Numbered from the stretch's first letter, positions 8,699 through 17,224 are shown. The stretch is DNA of 64,000 nucleotides from Halobacteriovorax sp. HLS (GCF_004006665.1 NZ_QOCL01000014.1:496001-560000), one strand, 5' to 3'. Program-made: numbers and translations. The notes: a model not told the origin generated them from the sequence alone.

Positions 8699-8947
8699 TT
8701 ACCAAATGACATTAATGCCTTTGATAAGATCTTCTTCATGAACTTCATAGGACTTTAAGAATAGGTTTTGAAAGTCTGCCGAATTCTTCGCGTGAACTTT
8801 TCCAAAATAATTTGATGGTAGAAATGATTTCTTGCAGCTTGGACACTTCTGAGCTTCTTGATTTGATTCAATTATCTCACCACAACAATGACATTTTTTA
8901 ATGATAACTTTTTCCGATGTCTTTCTAATATAATTTTCGGCCTTCAT
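8699..8947 (-). CDS. Small zinc-ribbon protein
   Basis: 82 aa. Two Cys pairs, CHCC (about 19-22) and CPSC (about 35-38), spaced as a zinc ribbon, followed by a helical C-terminal half ending in Trp. The length and single zinc knuckle suggest a regulatory or nucleic-acid/protein-binding role, but no family is recognised. GAGGGGTAAGG directly upstream of the ATG is a good Shine-Dalgarno region. It reads towards recJ, separated by a hairpin. Confidence 0.72.
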   Translation of the reverse strand: MKAENYIRKTSEKVIIKKCHCCGEIIESNQEAQKCPSCKKSFLPSNYFGKVHAKNSADFQNLFLKSYEVHEEDLIKGINVIW

Positions 8948-9115
8948 CCTTACCCCTCAATAAGTAATTATGTTTAAACATCGATCCTTGATTACTCTTT
9001 CACCAACATCCTTAAAGGTGATAATTACTAGTCGTTAAATATGAATAAATAATTAGGAAAAAATGGAAAAAAGTGCCGGTCTAAAAAACTCGGATTACTG
9101 ATATCAACTAATTAT

Positions 9116-9140
9116 AAAGGGGACTATTTTAGTCCCCTTT
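9116..9140 (-). terminator. Terminator of coiled-coil protein gene
   Basis: Eleven-base perfect stem (9116-9126 with 9130-9140) with a three-base loop, 8 bases after the stop at 9149. The T-rich tail is TATAATT on the reverse strand and GTTTTTAATT on the forward strand. Confidence 0.75.
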
Positions 9141-9148
9141 GTTTTTAA

Positions 9149-10591
9149 TTAAAAATTAAAGTATCCGCTCGGTGCTCTTTGAGAAGGATTATACATTTCT
9201 CTGATATTAAAATCATTAAATTCGCCACCGTATGGTGTTTGCTGACCGTAGTAGTTATTGTTTATAACGGTCGGAGTTGCATATGGGTCAAACATTGGAA
9301 GTCCCGTTTGTCCAAGACCCTGAGCTCCTCCACCTTGAAGCATTTTCATTAAGTACATATCACTTGTAGAAAATTGATTAAGTGGATTATGAAATGTTGG
9401 TACCTGTACAGCTTGTTGCTGTCTCATTAATTGAGGCATCATCATAAACTGAGACATCATCATTTGTATTATTGAATCAAATTCTTTTTTCTCTTCTTTG
9501 AATGCTTTATTTTCTTTTTCAATCTTTGCAAATTTCTCTCTTTCTTCTTCTCTTTCTTTTTTAAGATCTTTTATCGCCTTACTTGATTCTTTTATTGCAT
9601 CAGTACTCTTTTTTACCTGTGCCTCTAGATCTGTAATGGTTTTTGTATTCACTTTAATTTCTTCTTGCTGACAAGCTATAGTATTATTTTGAGCAAGAAT
9701 TTCTTCTTCTTTAACTTTTATGAGATCATTCTTTTCGTTTACTTGTTGCTCAAGTGCGATTTTATTCTCTTGTAATTTATCTTTCTCAATAATCAGAGCT
9801 TCCTTTTCTCCAGTTAAACTAAGTACATTCTGATTTAATGACTCAATTTGATTAGACTGATCTTCGATATTTAAATTTAATTTTGAAATAACTTCGTTCA
9901 AGGCAATTACCTCATCAGAGATTTCTTTATTATGAGAAACGGCCTGTGCGATAGCGATATTTTTGCTTTCAACTTCTGATTGCAGATCAATTAATTCTGC
10001 ATTTAAGCCTGCTGCTCTTAATTCTTCTTCTTTTAGCTTATCTTTTAATACACTTAACTCTTGAGTGTTTGCAATTCCACTTCTTTCAAGTTCATCTATT
10101 TTTGATTTTAGTGTTGAAGTCGATTTCTTTGCAGAGTTAACTTCACTTAATAGCTTCTTATTAGTAAGAGAAAGCCCCGCAATTGCTTTCTTGTGTTTTT
10201 CTTTGAGTGAAGTAATAGAGCTCTCAAGGTTACTCTTCTGCTCTTTTAGCTCTTTTAGGTCTGCTCTAAGTTTATTTAATTCATGAACAGTAAACATCGC
10301 TGTACTTCTGCGTACTTTTTGAGAAAGTCTTTGTTCTATCTCAACAATCTTATTTTTTACAGTGATCATGTCACCATTTGCTTTTTGTATCTGGACTGTG
10401 ACCTCTTGAATTCTAACTTTTTGCTGTTTAATAAACTCTGCTGAAATTGAATCAACGACAATGTCTGGTCTTTCAATTGAAGCAATTGATCTAAGGTTCA
10501 TTGGTGTCGTTGAAGTGTATACACTATAGGCTCCAAATGTTGCTGATAGTACAGTTAGGGCCATAACTGAGTTTGTTATTGTCTTTTTCAT
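9149..10591 (-). CDS. Exported coiled-coil protein with Met/Gln-rich tail
   Basis: 480 aa. The start is taken at ATG 10591 because GGGAGAG lies 5 bases before it; a GTG 13 codons upstream (10630) has no such site and would hide the signal peptide. Signal peptide about 1-22. A motif RSIASIERPDIV follows (about 33-44). Residues about 50-375 are almost entirely heptad-like coiled coil. The C terminus is different: runs of Met and Gln (MMMSQFMMM), then a Gly/Asn/Tyr/Pro-rich segment. No enzyme motif. The motif, layout and orientation are shared with the upstream gene 10789-11778, suggesting an ancient paralogous pair of envelope proteins. Function unknown. Confidence 0.8.
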   Translation of the reverse strand: MKKTITNSVMALTVLSATFGAYSVYTSTTPMNLRSIASIERPDIVVDSISAEFIKQQKVRIQEVTVQIQKANGDMITVKNKIVEIEQRLSQKVRRSTAMFTVHELNKLRADLKELKEQKSNLESSITSLKEKHKKAIAGLSLTNKKLLSEVNSAKKSTSTLKSKIDELERSGIANTQELSVLKDKLKEEELRAAGLNAELIDLQSEVESKNIAIAQAVSHNKEISDEVIALNEVISKLNLNIEDQSNQIESLNQNVLSLTGEKEALIIEKDKLQENKIALEQQVNEKNDLIKVKEEEILAQNNTIACQQEEIKVNTKTITDLEAQVKKSTDAIKESSKAIKDLKKEREEEREKFAKIEKENKAFKEEKKEFDSIIQMMMSQFMMMPQLMRQQQAVQVPTFHNPLNQFSTSDMYLMKMLQGGGAQGLGQTGLPMFDPYATPTVINNNYYGQQTPYGGEFNDFNIREMYNPSQRAPSGYFNF

Positions 10592-10734
10592 ATTTCTCTC
10601 CCGAAATAGATTTGTTAATTTTTTATTCACTATTGTTTATACAAGTTTGGTGCCAAAGGAATTGATGGGCATGTCCTTGAAATAAGGAGATAAGATATGT
10701 CTAATAATTAGACAGTGTTAGAAAAATTTACAAA

Positions 10735-10762
10735 AGAGGGCCAGCTTTATGCTGGGCCCTCT
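10735..10762 (-). terminator. Terminator of upstream coiled-coil gene
   Basis: GC-rich 11-base stem with one bulged base (10735-10745 with 10751-10762), then TTTTGTAAATTTTT on the reverse strand. It separates the two coiled-coil genes into distinct transcripts. Confidence 0.82.
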
Positions 10763-10788
10763 TATAGAAAATAGGGGAGAGATTTTCT

Positions 10789-11778
10789 TTATTTAAATGT
10801 TATAGCTTCTTCTCGAACAGTGGATCTATTAAAAGTTGGGATAAATGTCCGTGAGCTTCTTTGAAAAAGCTCACTTGTTATCGGTGCTCTATCTATTGAG
10901 CTTGAAAACATGTTAGAAGCAATTTCTCTATTGCCACCAAAGTAGCTCTTCATAAAGTTGAACCAAGGAGAAATCGTTGGTTGCATTTGAGCGAAGCTAC
11001 TCTGAACAAAGAAAGGAGAACTTGGAAATTGCAGTGCTGTATTTGGCATTGCAAAGCTTGCTCTTAAACCTTGACCAAATATCATTCCCATCGCATATAT
11101 CTTCTGGGCCTTCTTCATCTTTTCTTCACGCTCTTGTTTTTTCTTCTTTTTTTCCTCAATTTTAGCAAGAGCTTCCTCTTTATCTTTTAAAAGCTCTTTT
11201 ACTTGAGCTTGTAATTCAGCAATAACGTCTTTTTGTTCACATGTACTGATTTGATTTTCCTTATTCTCAGTACTTTGAGTATCTTCTTTTGCTGAAAGCG
11301 ATACTTTTTCATCTTCAATTGGATTTGTAATTATGGCATTATTCAGATCCCTTTCGAGGGAGTTAAAGTTTCTTGAAAAGCTTGCAACGACTTCAGTCGC
11401 AGTTGAAGAAGAGAGTTTTTTAAGAGATTCTTCAATACTTTTAGAAATCAAAGCTGATTCTTTTTGTAGTTTCTTTTCTTCACTCTTTAACTTAACTCTT
11501 TCTTCCTTTGATAAGGAGGCAAACTCTTTGTTTTCTTTAGACTTTTTGTGCTCATGGACTGAGTCTCTAAAGTCATTTATTCTTTGCTCCATTTTGTCTT
11601 TGTATATAACAATTGTGGATTCGTCACTTGCATCTAATTGTTCTACAAACTCTGGAAGTTGGATGGACGCAATAGTTCTGTAGGCCTTTGTGTAGTTTGG
11701 TGAATTCCATTCTTTAATTAAAGTGGGGGTGCTAAGTACGCTAAGGACTGCCAGTCCATAAATAATTGGTTTATTCAT
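10789..11778 (-). CDS. Exported Lys/Glu-rich helical protein, paralogue-like
   Basis: 329 aa. Start ATG 11778 follows AGAGGAG. N-terminal signal peptide or anchor (1-18). RTIASIQLPEFV (about 34-45) closely matches the motif in the neighbouring 480-aa protein. A highly charged helical stretch follows (about 60-225, with KEEKKLQK and KKKKKQEREEK runs). The C-terminal 100 residues are rich in Phe, Met, Ser and Pro, again like the neighbour in character but not in sequence. One Cys lies in the middle. No known domain; probably a periplasmic or surface structural protein. Confidence 0.78.
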   Translation of the reverse strand: MNKPIIYGLAVLSVLSTPTLIKEWNSPNYTKAYRTIASIQLPEFVEQLDASDESTIVIYKDKMEQRINDFRDSVHEHKKSKENKEFASLSKEERVKLKSEEKKLQKESALISKSIEESLKKLSSSTATEVVASFSRNFNSLERDLNNAIITNPIEDEKVSLSAKEDTQSTENKENQISTCEQKDVIAELQAQVKELLKDKEEALAKIEEKKKKKQEREEKMKKAQKIYAMGMIFGQGLRASFAMPNTALQFPSSPFFVQSSFAQMQPTISPWFNFMKSYFGGNREIASNMFSSSIDRAPITSELFQRSSRTFIPTFNRSTVREEAITFK

Positions 11779-11921
11779 AATAATTCTCCTCTATTTTATT
11801 TTCTGAGAATATGTATTACAAAATGGATGCCATAAAAAATATGACTTAAGTCTTTGAGAATTTATTATGAAAGTAAAAAAAGATGATTAAAATAAAGTAG
11901 TGTTGTAAAAAAAGTATACGA

Positions 11922-11946
11922 AAGGCCGTTAATTAAAAACGGCCTT
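11922..11946 (-). terminator. Terminator of small exported protein gene
   Basis: Nine-base stem (11922-11930 with 11938-11946), seven-base AT loop, with TTTCGTATACTTTTTTT after it on the reverse strand. Confidence 0.8.
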
Positions 11947-11952
11947 GATGAA

Positions 11953-12255
11953 TTATTGAATATTATCTAAATTCTGCATTGTCTTATTGAAAGCCGCTTG
12001 AATTTTCTTCATCATTTCGACTTCTTGTTGGTAACGTAGAGTCTCAATTTTTCTACGAACCATAAGCTCGTTTCTTTTTTCAAGCTTCTTTCTTAAAAGC
12101 TTCATTCTTTGCGCCGGAGTTAATTGTTTTTGACCAGGTTGCTGAGTATATGTTCCATCTATATCAATCGGCATGTCAAAATCAATATTTGTTGCAGGAT
12201 CAAACTGCGCATAGGCAGAGCTAACCAGTAAAAAAGCAGTAAGTAATAGCTTCAT
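11953..12255 (-). CDS. Small exported helical protein
   Basis: 100 aa. Clear signal peptide (1-16, AYA before Gln17). The mature protein has an Asp/Pro-rich start and then one long Lys/Arg/Glu/Met-rich helix (about 45-95). It follows the pair of coiled-coil exported proteins on the same strand and may belong with them as a helical partner, but each gene has its own terminator. GGAGAAAAT upstream of the ATG supports the start. Function unknown. Confidence 0.72.
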   Translation of the reverse strand: MKLLLTAFLLVSSAYAQFDPATNIDFDMPIDIDGTYTQQPGQKQLTPAQRMKLLRKKLEKRNELMVRRKIETLRYQQEVEMMKKIQAAFNKTMQNLDNIQ

Positions 12256-12332
12256 ATTTTCTCCAATTCAGATAATTTATTTATTATTTATACTTATTGC
12301 CGCGATATGTAAAATTAGATATCAAAGAGTGT

Positions 12333-12355
12333 AAAAAGTTTTAACGCCTTGCGTT
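12333..12355 (-). terminator. Possible terminator overlapping stop codon
   Basis: On the reverse strand AACGC-AAG-GCGTT (12343-12355) spans the stop codon and is followed by AAAACTTTTT. The stem is only five pairs. Confidence 0.45.
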
Positions 12356-12721
12356 TGTCTGTTGAATACAGTCGCTCCCGAGAATGGTTTCGCTAGTTAT
12401 ATCTGATCCAATTTCTAAATATTTAACATACTTAAGCTCATTTTCAACATGAGATATGGTTTCAAAGAATTTACACGTGGCCTCAGTTTCACATTCCCAA
12501 GATTGCTCTTTTTTTGCATAAAAGCCTGTTTGATCAAACTCGAGTTCTCCAAAGTAAGTTATATCATCTCTTTCAGAAGTATCTCTTCTCTTTGCTGTGA
12601 CTAGAAAGAAGCTAGTCTTGTCAATCACTGATATTTCTGAATAAGTAGGATGGTCTATTATAGAGCAATTTATAAATGCGAAAGTGTTGAGAGTGAGGAA
12701 CCAAAAAGCTAGATATTTCAT
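12341..12721 (-). CDS. Small exported protein downstream of receiver gene
   Basis: 126 aa with an N-terminal hydrophobic export segment (1-18, probable cleavage after NTFA). Four further Cys residues (about 19, 97, 103 and 117) suggest disulphides in the periplasm. No domain recognised. Its ATG overlaps the stop of the upstream receiver gene by one base (TAATG), so the two are translated together. Confidence 0.65.
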   Translation of the reverse strand: MKYLAFWFLTLNTFAFINCSIIDHPTYSEISVIDKTSFFLVTAKRRDTSERDDITYFGELEFDQTGFYAKKEQSWECETEATCKFFETISHVENELKYVKYLEIGSDITSETILGSDCIQQTNARR

Positions 12722-13092
12722 TACTTCTTTTTAAACTTTTTGAGCTTTTCTATGATCGAATTAAAACACTGAGGAGAATAGACGATGAAATCATTCGCTC
12801 CAAACTCAAAGCAGGCCAGAACATCTTCTTGGTTTGTTGTCTTATTAACAAATATAATAGGAAGTTGATCTTTTGTTTTTACATTCCTTATTAAACTAAG
12901 AATTTCTAGTCCCGGCATATCATGAGTGTTACCCATAATTATAACCGAAAAATATTCTTGTTTTTCAACTAGATGAACAGAGTGGAATCCGCCGTTTGCA
13001 AGCTCTACGTCATAGCCTTGCACTCTAAGTCTTGAAGCAAAGTTATTCTTTCTATTTGTATCGCCATCGATTAAGAGAATTAAGTTATTCAT
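12721..13092 (-). CDS. Degenerate stand-alone receiver-like protein
   Basis: 123 aa, the size of a single CheY-type receiver. The fold is readable: LILLIDGD at the first strand, VIIMGNTHDMPG at the third, PIIFVNKTT at the fourth and GANDFIVYSP at the fifth. Key residues are altered: the acidic pair is D-G-D, the phospho-acceptor Asp position carries Gly/Asn, and the conserved Lys of KPF is Ser. It is therefore probably a pseudo-receiver that does not take phosphate in the normal way and acts by protein contact. It is coupled to the downstream exported protein and lies 125 bases after a second degenerate receiver. Confidence 0.72.
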   Translation of the reverse strand: MNNLILLIDGDTNRKNNFASRLRVQGYDVELANGGFHSVHLVEKQEYFSVIIMGNTHDMPGLEILSLIRNVKTKDQLPIIFVNKTTNQEDVLACFEFGANDFIVYSPQCFNSIIEKLKKFKKK

Positions 13093-13216
13093 TAAAGTAG
13101 TTACTCGGTGTAATAAGTATTTTTAGATTGTACATTCTTATCGGCAATTGGTCATCAGTGAAAAAGTAAAGTTTTCTAAAGATAGTAGGGTCAATTAGTT
13201 GATCTTTTTAGTCTAG

Positions 13217-14539
13217 TCAGTTCTTATAAAGTCCCTTAAACAAAGTGGCATCACTAGGGAAGTGGCCGATAGCTGTGTCTATTAATTCATTTATAAAGTC
13301 TTTTTTTCTATTAGTTTGAATAGAGGTTTTGATAACAGCTTGATAGAGGGTTTTATTAACAATCCCTTTTTGAATAAGTGGAAGTCCTTTTTTAGAAACA
13401 GTCGTATTATCATTATTGTAAGAGGCCAGCTCAACTTCTAATATTTGATAGTTTTCATCATTTGCATGGAGAGGCTCAAATTTGTATAGGATATCTCTTG
13501 CAACCTTTACTTCTTTATTTAGAATTAAAGTTTGAACGATATTTTGTATGATTTGCAATTTTCCCATGGAAGATTTAGTTGCCTCTAAAAGAACTTGAAT
13601 GGCCTTAGTATTATTTCCAGATTCAAAATAGTACTTTCCACAAATGACTAAGCTTGCTGCTATATTAGTTCTTAATGAAGGACTTTTTTCATCGAGGGAT
13701 TGAAAGAACTTTGAAAAGTTTAGTAGATCATCATATTGCTTATTTAATAATGAAAGTCGTATTAGATCAGGCAATAAACTCGGATTTATGGGATAGTTTG
13801 CAAGTAACTTCTTGGTTGTCTCATAGGCTTCTACATTCTTTCCCAAAACTTGATAGCCTTTAATTAATTCTTTTAATGAGCTGTAGTGCTTGAAATTAAT
13901 CTCAAGGGCTTTTTCAAAAAAAAGTAGTGAGGTCTGTTCATCACCATGTTGCAGATATAATTTCCCCTCAAGATAGTAGGCTTCATCAGCATAATCAAAG
14001 TCTTCTTTAAGAATCTCAATACACTGTTCAGCTTTATCTAGGTCGTTCTCACTCAGGGCTGCCTTAGCTTGGTGATACTGAGTATAGCCGACGCTCGTAT
14101 TCATTTTTCTCTTCGTCAACTTTAAGAAACTTTCAGCAATTGAAGTTGCACTAAAAGGTTCTGCTATATAATCATCAATTTCACTGTCTAGAATTTTGCA
14201 AGCAGATGCCACCGAGTTAGGAGACCCTATCAGGGCGTATAAAAGATTAGACCTATTTGGGTACAGTTTAGAGTGAAGATCGATTAAGTCTATCGCACTG
14301 ACTTCACTGATTTTTTCATTACAAAAGACAATGTCGTGCTTCATTGCTTTGATTAGACTTTTAGCATGCTTTATAGATTCAGCTGTTTCTATCTTGGATA
14401 TATGAACACCAAAAGAAATAAGCATTTTCTTTATAGTTCCTTTTGCTGTTTTCTTCTCTTCAACGATTAAAGCAGTTTTATTTCTAAAGAAGTCTGTTAT
14501 GGCCTTTTGCTCATTTGGAGGAAGTTGATCTAGCATCAT
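13217..14539 (-). CDS. Degenerate receiver plus TPR-like repeats
   Basis: 440 aa. Residues about 20-140 look like a receiver domain: TALIVEEKK (Glu-Glu in place of the Asp pair), DIVFCNEKIS (Asn at the phospho-acceptor position) and DDYIAEPFS (Glu in place of the conserved Lys). From about 150 to the end are TPR-like helical repeats (ADEAYYLEGKLYL, QTSLLFFEKALEI and others). Start ATG 14539 has GAGGTGA 5 bases before it and overlaps the previous stop by 4 bases. It is probably a phosphorylation-independent scaffold protein in the cytoplasm. The receiver call rests on pattern only. Confidence 0.7.
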   Translation of the reverse strand: MMLDQLPPNEQKAITDFFRNKTALIVEEKKTAKGTIKKMLISFGVHISKIETAESIKHAKSLIKAMKHDIVFCNEKISEVSAIDLIDLHSKLYPNRSNLLYALIGSPNSVASACKILDSEIDDYIAEPFSATSIAESFLKLTKRKMNTSVGYTQYHQAKAALSENDLDKAEQCIEILKEDFDYADEAYYLEGKLYLQHGDEQTSLLFFEKALEINFKHYSSLKELIKGYQVLGKNVEAYETTKKLLANYPINPSLLPDLIRLSLLNKQYDDLLNFSKFFQSLDEKSPSLRTNIAASLVICGKYYFESGNNTKAIQVLLEATKSSMGKLQIIQNIVQTLILNKEVKVARDILYKFEPLHANDENYQILEVELASYNNDNTTVSKKGLPLIQKGIVNKTLYQAVIKTSIQTNRKKDFINELIDTAIGHFPSDATLFKGLYKN

Positions 14540-14979
14540 TTCTTCACCTCAGAAATGAGTGTACTTATTCTTATTTGCTGTTGTTCATAATCACCCTTAA
14601 TCTCATTCCATGAATGTTCTTTAAATTGGGTGAATTTTAACTCGATATGAACTAGCTCATCATCAACTTCAAATTCAACGACTTTTCCAATAATTGGGAG
14701 GCCATTGGTAGTATCAATATTTGGAAATTTCTTAAAAACTTTTTTTAATGGAGAGTCGTAAATAATAAAAGTTATGTTATGGCCTAGCTGACATATATTT
14801 CTAGGTAAAGATAGGCAGATGGAATCTATTTTTAATTCTGTAATTTGAATATCTTCAAATTGTAGATAGGAAACACCTGAAGTATCATTTCTAAGTATTA
14901 TTGAATGTCCCAACTCCTTATAGTCATTTTCATTTAGATAATCACTAAGTAGAGTTTTCTTTGTAGCGTCGTTACTCAT
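14536..14979 (-). CDS. Unknown cytoplasmic protein, possibly PilZ-like
   Basis: 147 aa, no signal peptide or membrane segment. The beta-rich layout (a SICLSLP strand, then GHNITFIIYD, then IIGKVVEFEVDDELVHIELKF) resembles the barrel of a PilZ domain, but the RxxxR and DxSxxG c-di-GMP motifs are not present, so it would be a non-binding member at best. Its stop overlaps the start of the receiver-TPR protein (ATGA), implying coupled expression. No clear Shine-Dalgarno site precedes the ATG. Confidence 0.55.
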   Translation of the reverse strand: MSNDATKKTLLSDYLNENDYKELGHSIILRNDTSGVSYLQFEDIQITELKIDSICLSLPRNICQLGHNITFIIYDSPLKKVFKKFPNIDTTNGLPIIGKVVEFEVDDELVHIELKFTQFKEHSWNEIKGDYEQQQIRISTLISEVKK

Positions 14980-15041
14980 TATTTTATTTTAGAGGGGATT
15001 GATATTGTTCTCAACAAGCTTTTTTCTGCCTATCAATAAAC

Positions 15042-16100
15042 TTATTCGCAATGGAATGTTAATTGGCCATCTTTGTTAATTAATTTTCCACTAAAATTAA
15101 ATGTTTCAGGATTAAAGGCACTTACTTTACCTGCGCCATCTTTTATATCAATGATATAAGTTGGTATTGACCACCCAGGTAGAATATTTCTTAATTCTGA
15201 GTAAATCCTACGACCTTTAGAAATAGGTAAGTAAAAGTTCATAGCACCTTTTACTTGATCAGGATGATGTAGATAATAGGGGCGAACTCCAAGCTCAATT
15301 AATTTCTCAATTAAATTCTTCAACTCTAGTGAACTGTCATTTACACCTTTTAATAAGACAGACTGAGAAAGTAGTTCACAGTCTATTTGTTTTAAAAGTT
15401 TAATGGAGTTTTCTACTGAGCTTGAAAACTCATCTACATGATTTGTATGAATTGTAATAATAAGTTTGTTAAATAATTTTGCAGTCTTGTTTAAAAGAGA
15501 AATTAACTCAGGAGTAATTCTTGAAGGAAGTGTTGTTGGGACCCGCGTATGAAATCTTATATATTTAATATGTTCTATTTTAGAAAACTGATCGATATAA
15601 AAAGATAACTTTTCATCACTAAGTATGAATGGGTCACCACCACTGAAAATTATTTCATTAATCTCAGTATGTGATTTTAGATATGATATTGTCTTAGTAA
15701 AATCAGGAGAGAAAAGTTCATCTTGTAGTGTTAGTTCATTTTTTCTAAAACAGTAGCGACAAATGATAGGGCAAACTTGCGTAGGAAAGAAGAGGACTCT
15801 ATTTTTGTAGCGATGAACGAGTTGAGAAGTCGGAGAGTTTAAGTGATCTCCAATAGGGTCTTCAAGTCCAGTGCTTAAATCATTTTCTTCTTCAGAGGGA
15901 AGAAATTGTTTTCCAAGAGCAGAGTGAATGCCTTTTTCTTTTATTAGTTTTGCAATTTCAAGAGGGATGAAAATCTTGTAAATAGATTTAGGAAATGAAG
16001 TCTTAAAGAATTCTTCTAGTTGCTCGTGGCTTCTAATAGCAGACTTAAATTCACTTTGCCAAGATGGTTGAATATTTAGGTCTTTACTCTTATCTAGCAT
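15042..16100 (-). CDS. KamA/EpmB-family radical SAM aminomutase
   Basis: 352 aa radical SAM enzyme of the lysine 2,3-aminomutase family. The CxxxCxxC cluster motif is CPIICRYC (near 109-116), followed by FSGGDP (SAM site), FHTRVP, and HHPDQVKGAMNF near 280, the form seen in short EpmB-type members. Length is close to EpmB (about 340) and shorter than clostridial KamA (about 415). EpmB makes (R)-beta-lysine for elongation factor P, but neither epmA nor efp is in this window, so free beta-lysine production is an alternative. The start overlaps the stop of the small membrane protein by one base. Confidence 0.83.
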   Translation of the reverse strand: MLDKSKDLNIQPSWQSEFKSAIRSHEQLEEFFKTSFPKSIYKIFIPLEIAKLIKEKGIHSALGKQFLPSEEENDLSTGLEDPIGDHLNSPTSQLVHRYKNRVLFFPTQVCPIICRYCFRKNELTLQDELFSPDFTKTISYLKSHTEINEIIFSGGDPFILSDEKLSFYIDQFSKIEHIKYIRFHTRVPTTLPSRITPELISLLNKTAKLFNKLIITIHTNHVDEFSSSVENSIKLLKQIDCELLSQSVLLKGVNDSSLELKNLIEKLIELGVRPYYLHHPDQVKGAMNFYLPISKGRRIYSELRNILPGWSIPTYIIDIKDGAGKVSAFNPETFNFSGKLINKDGQLTFHCE

Positions 16101-16330
16101 TAATCATCAAGGCCTAGTAGGTAACGGCGTCTGGCCCACTTAGCACATCCAAAGATAAGAACAGCGCCGAATAGACCAATTCCACTAAAGTGCAACAGGG
16201 TTTCTGTTGTCGTCATTGCACCTGCATTATTAAGCGTATACCAAATCCATCTAAGAAGAATGAGGTGAAGTATGAGAATAACTAGTTGTTGTAACCTGAG
16301 AGGTAAGTTCTTCTTTGTTAGATAGGCCAT
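16100..16330 (-). CDS. Small two-helix membrane protein
   Basis: 76 aa: a basic N terminus, hydrophobic helices at about 15-33 and 45-62, then ARRRYLLGLDD. It is tightly packed between the exonuclease gene (ATG starts on the base after that stop) and the aminomutase gene (one-base overlap), which supports it being real. Function unknown. Confidence 0.7.
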   Translation of the reverse strand: MAYLTKKNLPLRLQQLVILILHLILLRWIWYTLNNAGAMTTTETLLHFSGIGLFGAVLIFGCAKWARRRYLLGLDD

Positions 16331-17224
16331 TTATTTTCCATTTTTCTTAATTTTATTTAATAATTCAACTTTTTCTTCTTCACTAACTTCTCTTAGTTGG
16401 GAGATTTTTTTTAGTGAAAAGGACTTATACATATCACTGTGCAAGCAATGTGCGTATAGCATATTACCTTGCGGCATTGGCAAAAAGCTAATCGGTCTAA
16501 TTGGTCTAAATTGATTTTTTAGACTGCCACCACGATACTTAATCTCTATAATTTCTTGCTTTTTAACTTTGTCTAAAATGGGTTGTAGTCCGTTAGGAAT
16601 TTCAAAGTCAGATTGCTTCTCAAAATCCTTCATCTTGAATAGGTAACCCTCATTCAAAATCTTACGATCAGGTTTCTTAAATACAGAAAGTCCTTTTGCA
16701 TAGACTTTCAAACATGCGATTGCATCATCAAGTGCGCGATGATGATTTTCAAGAGGGATTTCCAACTCTTTTGTAAGCGTAGCTAGTTTAAAATTAGGCA
16801 TACCTTTGAGCGAGTATCTTGAAAACTTACATGAACAATAAACATGTATTTCATTTAAATCCATTTTGCACTGGTGCATGCCAAAAACAATAAACCCTAG
16901 ATCAAACTTTGCATTGTGTGCAACAAGAGGAAGGCTCCCCATAAAATTTACGAATGATGGAAGGACATCCTTAAGTAATGGCTTACCTTGCACCATGTCG
17001 TTCGTGATCCCATGAATATCAATTGTAAATTGAGGAATTTCGATTTGGGGATCTATGAGTTCATCAAATACCTCTTCGCCGTAAGGCGTTATCTTTATGG
17101 CCGATAACTCAATCACTTTATCTATGAGGGGAGAGAGTCCTGTCGTTTCTAGATCAAGCGCTATGATCCCATTTGGAAAGGATCTTAGTATCGCTTCTTT
17201 TTCTTGTTCACTCAAAAAACTCAT
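16331..17224 (-). CDS. DEDDh 3'-5' exonuclease with WYL-like C-terminal domain
   Basis: 297 aa. Residues about 18-175 form a DnaQ-type exonuclease: ExoI DLE (D24, E26), ExoII AHNAKFD (about 101-107) and ExoIII HRALDDA (about 156-162), the DEDDh subclass. The C-terminal part (about 215-285; IIEIKYRGG, then FRPIRPI, then MLYAHC and SFSLKKI) has the strand pattern of a WYL domain, a ligand or nucleic-acid sensing module. It is not part of a polymerase III operon. AGGGA before ATG 17224 supports the start. The role may be DNA repair or RNA turnover. Confidence 0.8.
   Translation of the reverse strand: MSFLSEQEKEAILRSFPNGIIALDLETTGLSPLIDKVIELSAIKITPYGEEVFDELIDPQIEIPQFTIDIHGITNDMVQGKPLLKDVLPSFVNFMGSLPLVAHNAKFDLGFIVFGMHQCKMDLNEIHVYCSCKFSRYSLKGMPNFKLATLTKELEIPLENHHRALDDAIACLKVYAKGLSVFKKPDRKILNEGYLFKMKDFEKQSDFEIPNGLQPILDKVKKQEIIEIKYRGGSLKNQFRPIRPISFLPMPQGNMLYAHCLHSDMYKSFSLKKISQLREVSEEEKVELLNKIKKNGK

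Noticed and set aside
11333-11683. Forward frame of 116 codons opposite the Lys/Glu-rich exported protein
   Set aside because: It is a mirror of the biased composition of the reverse-strand gene; no ribosome site and a Ser/Leu/Phe-rich product typical of antisense frames.
12721-13092. Ordinary two-component response regulator
   Set aside because: The acceptor Asp and conserved Lys are absent, and no histidine kinase or output domain is adjacent.
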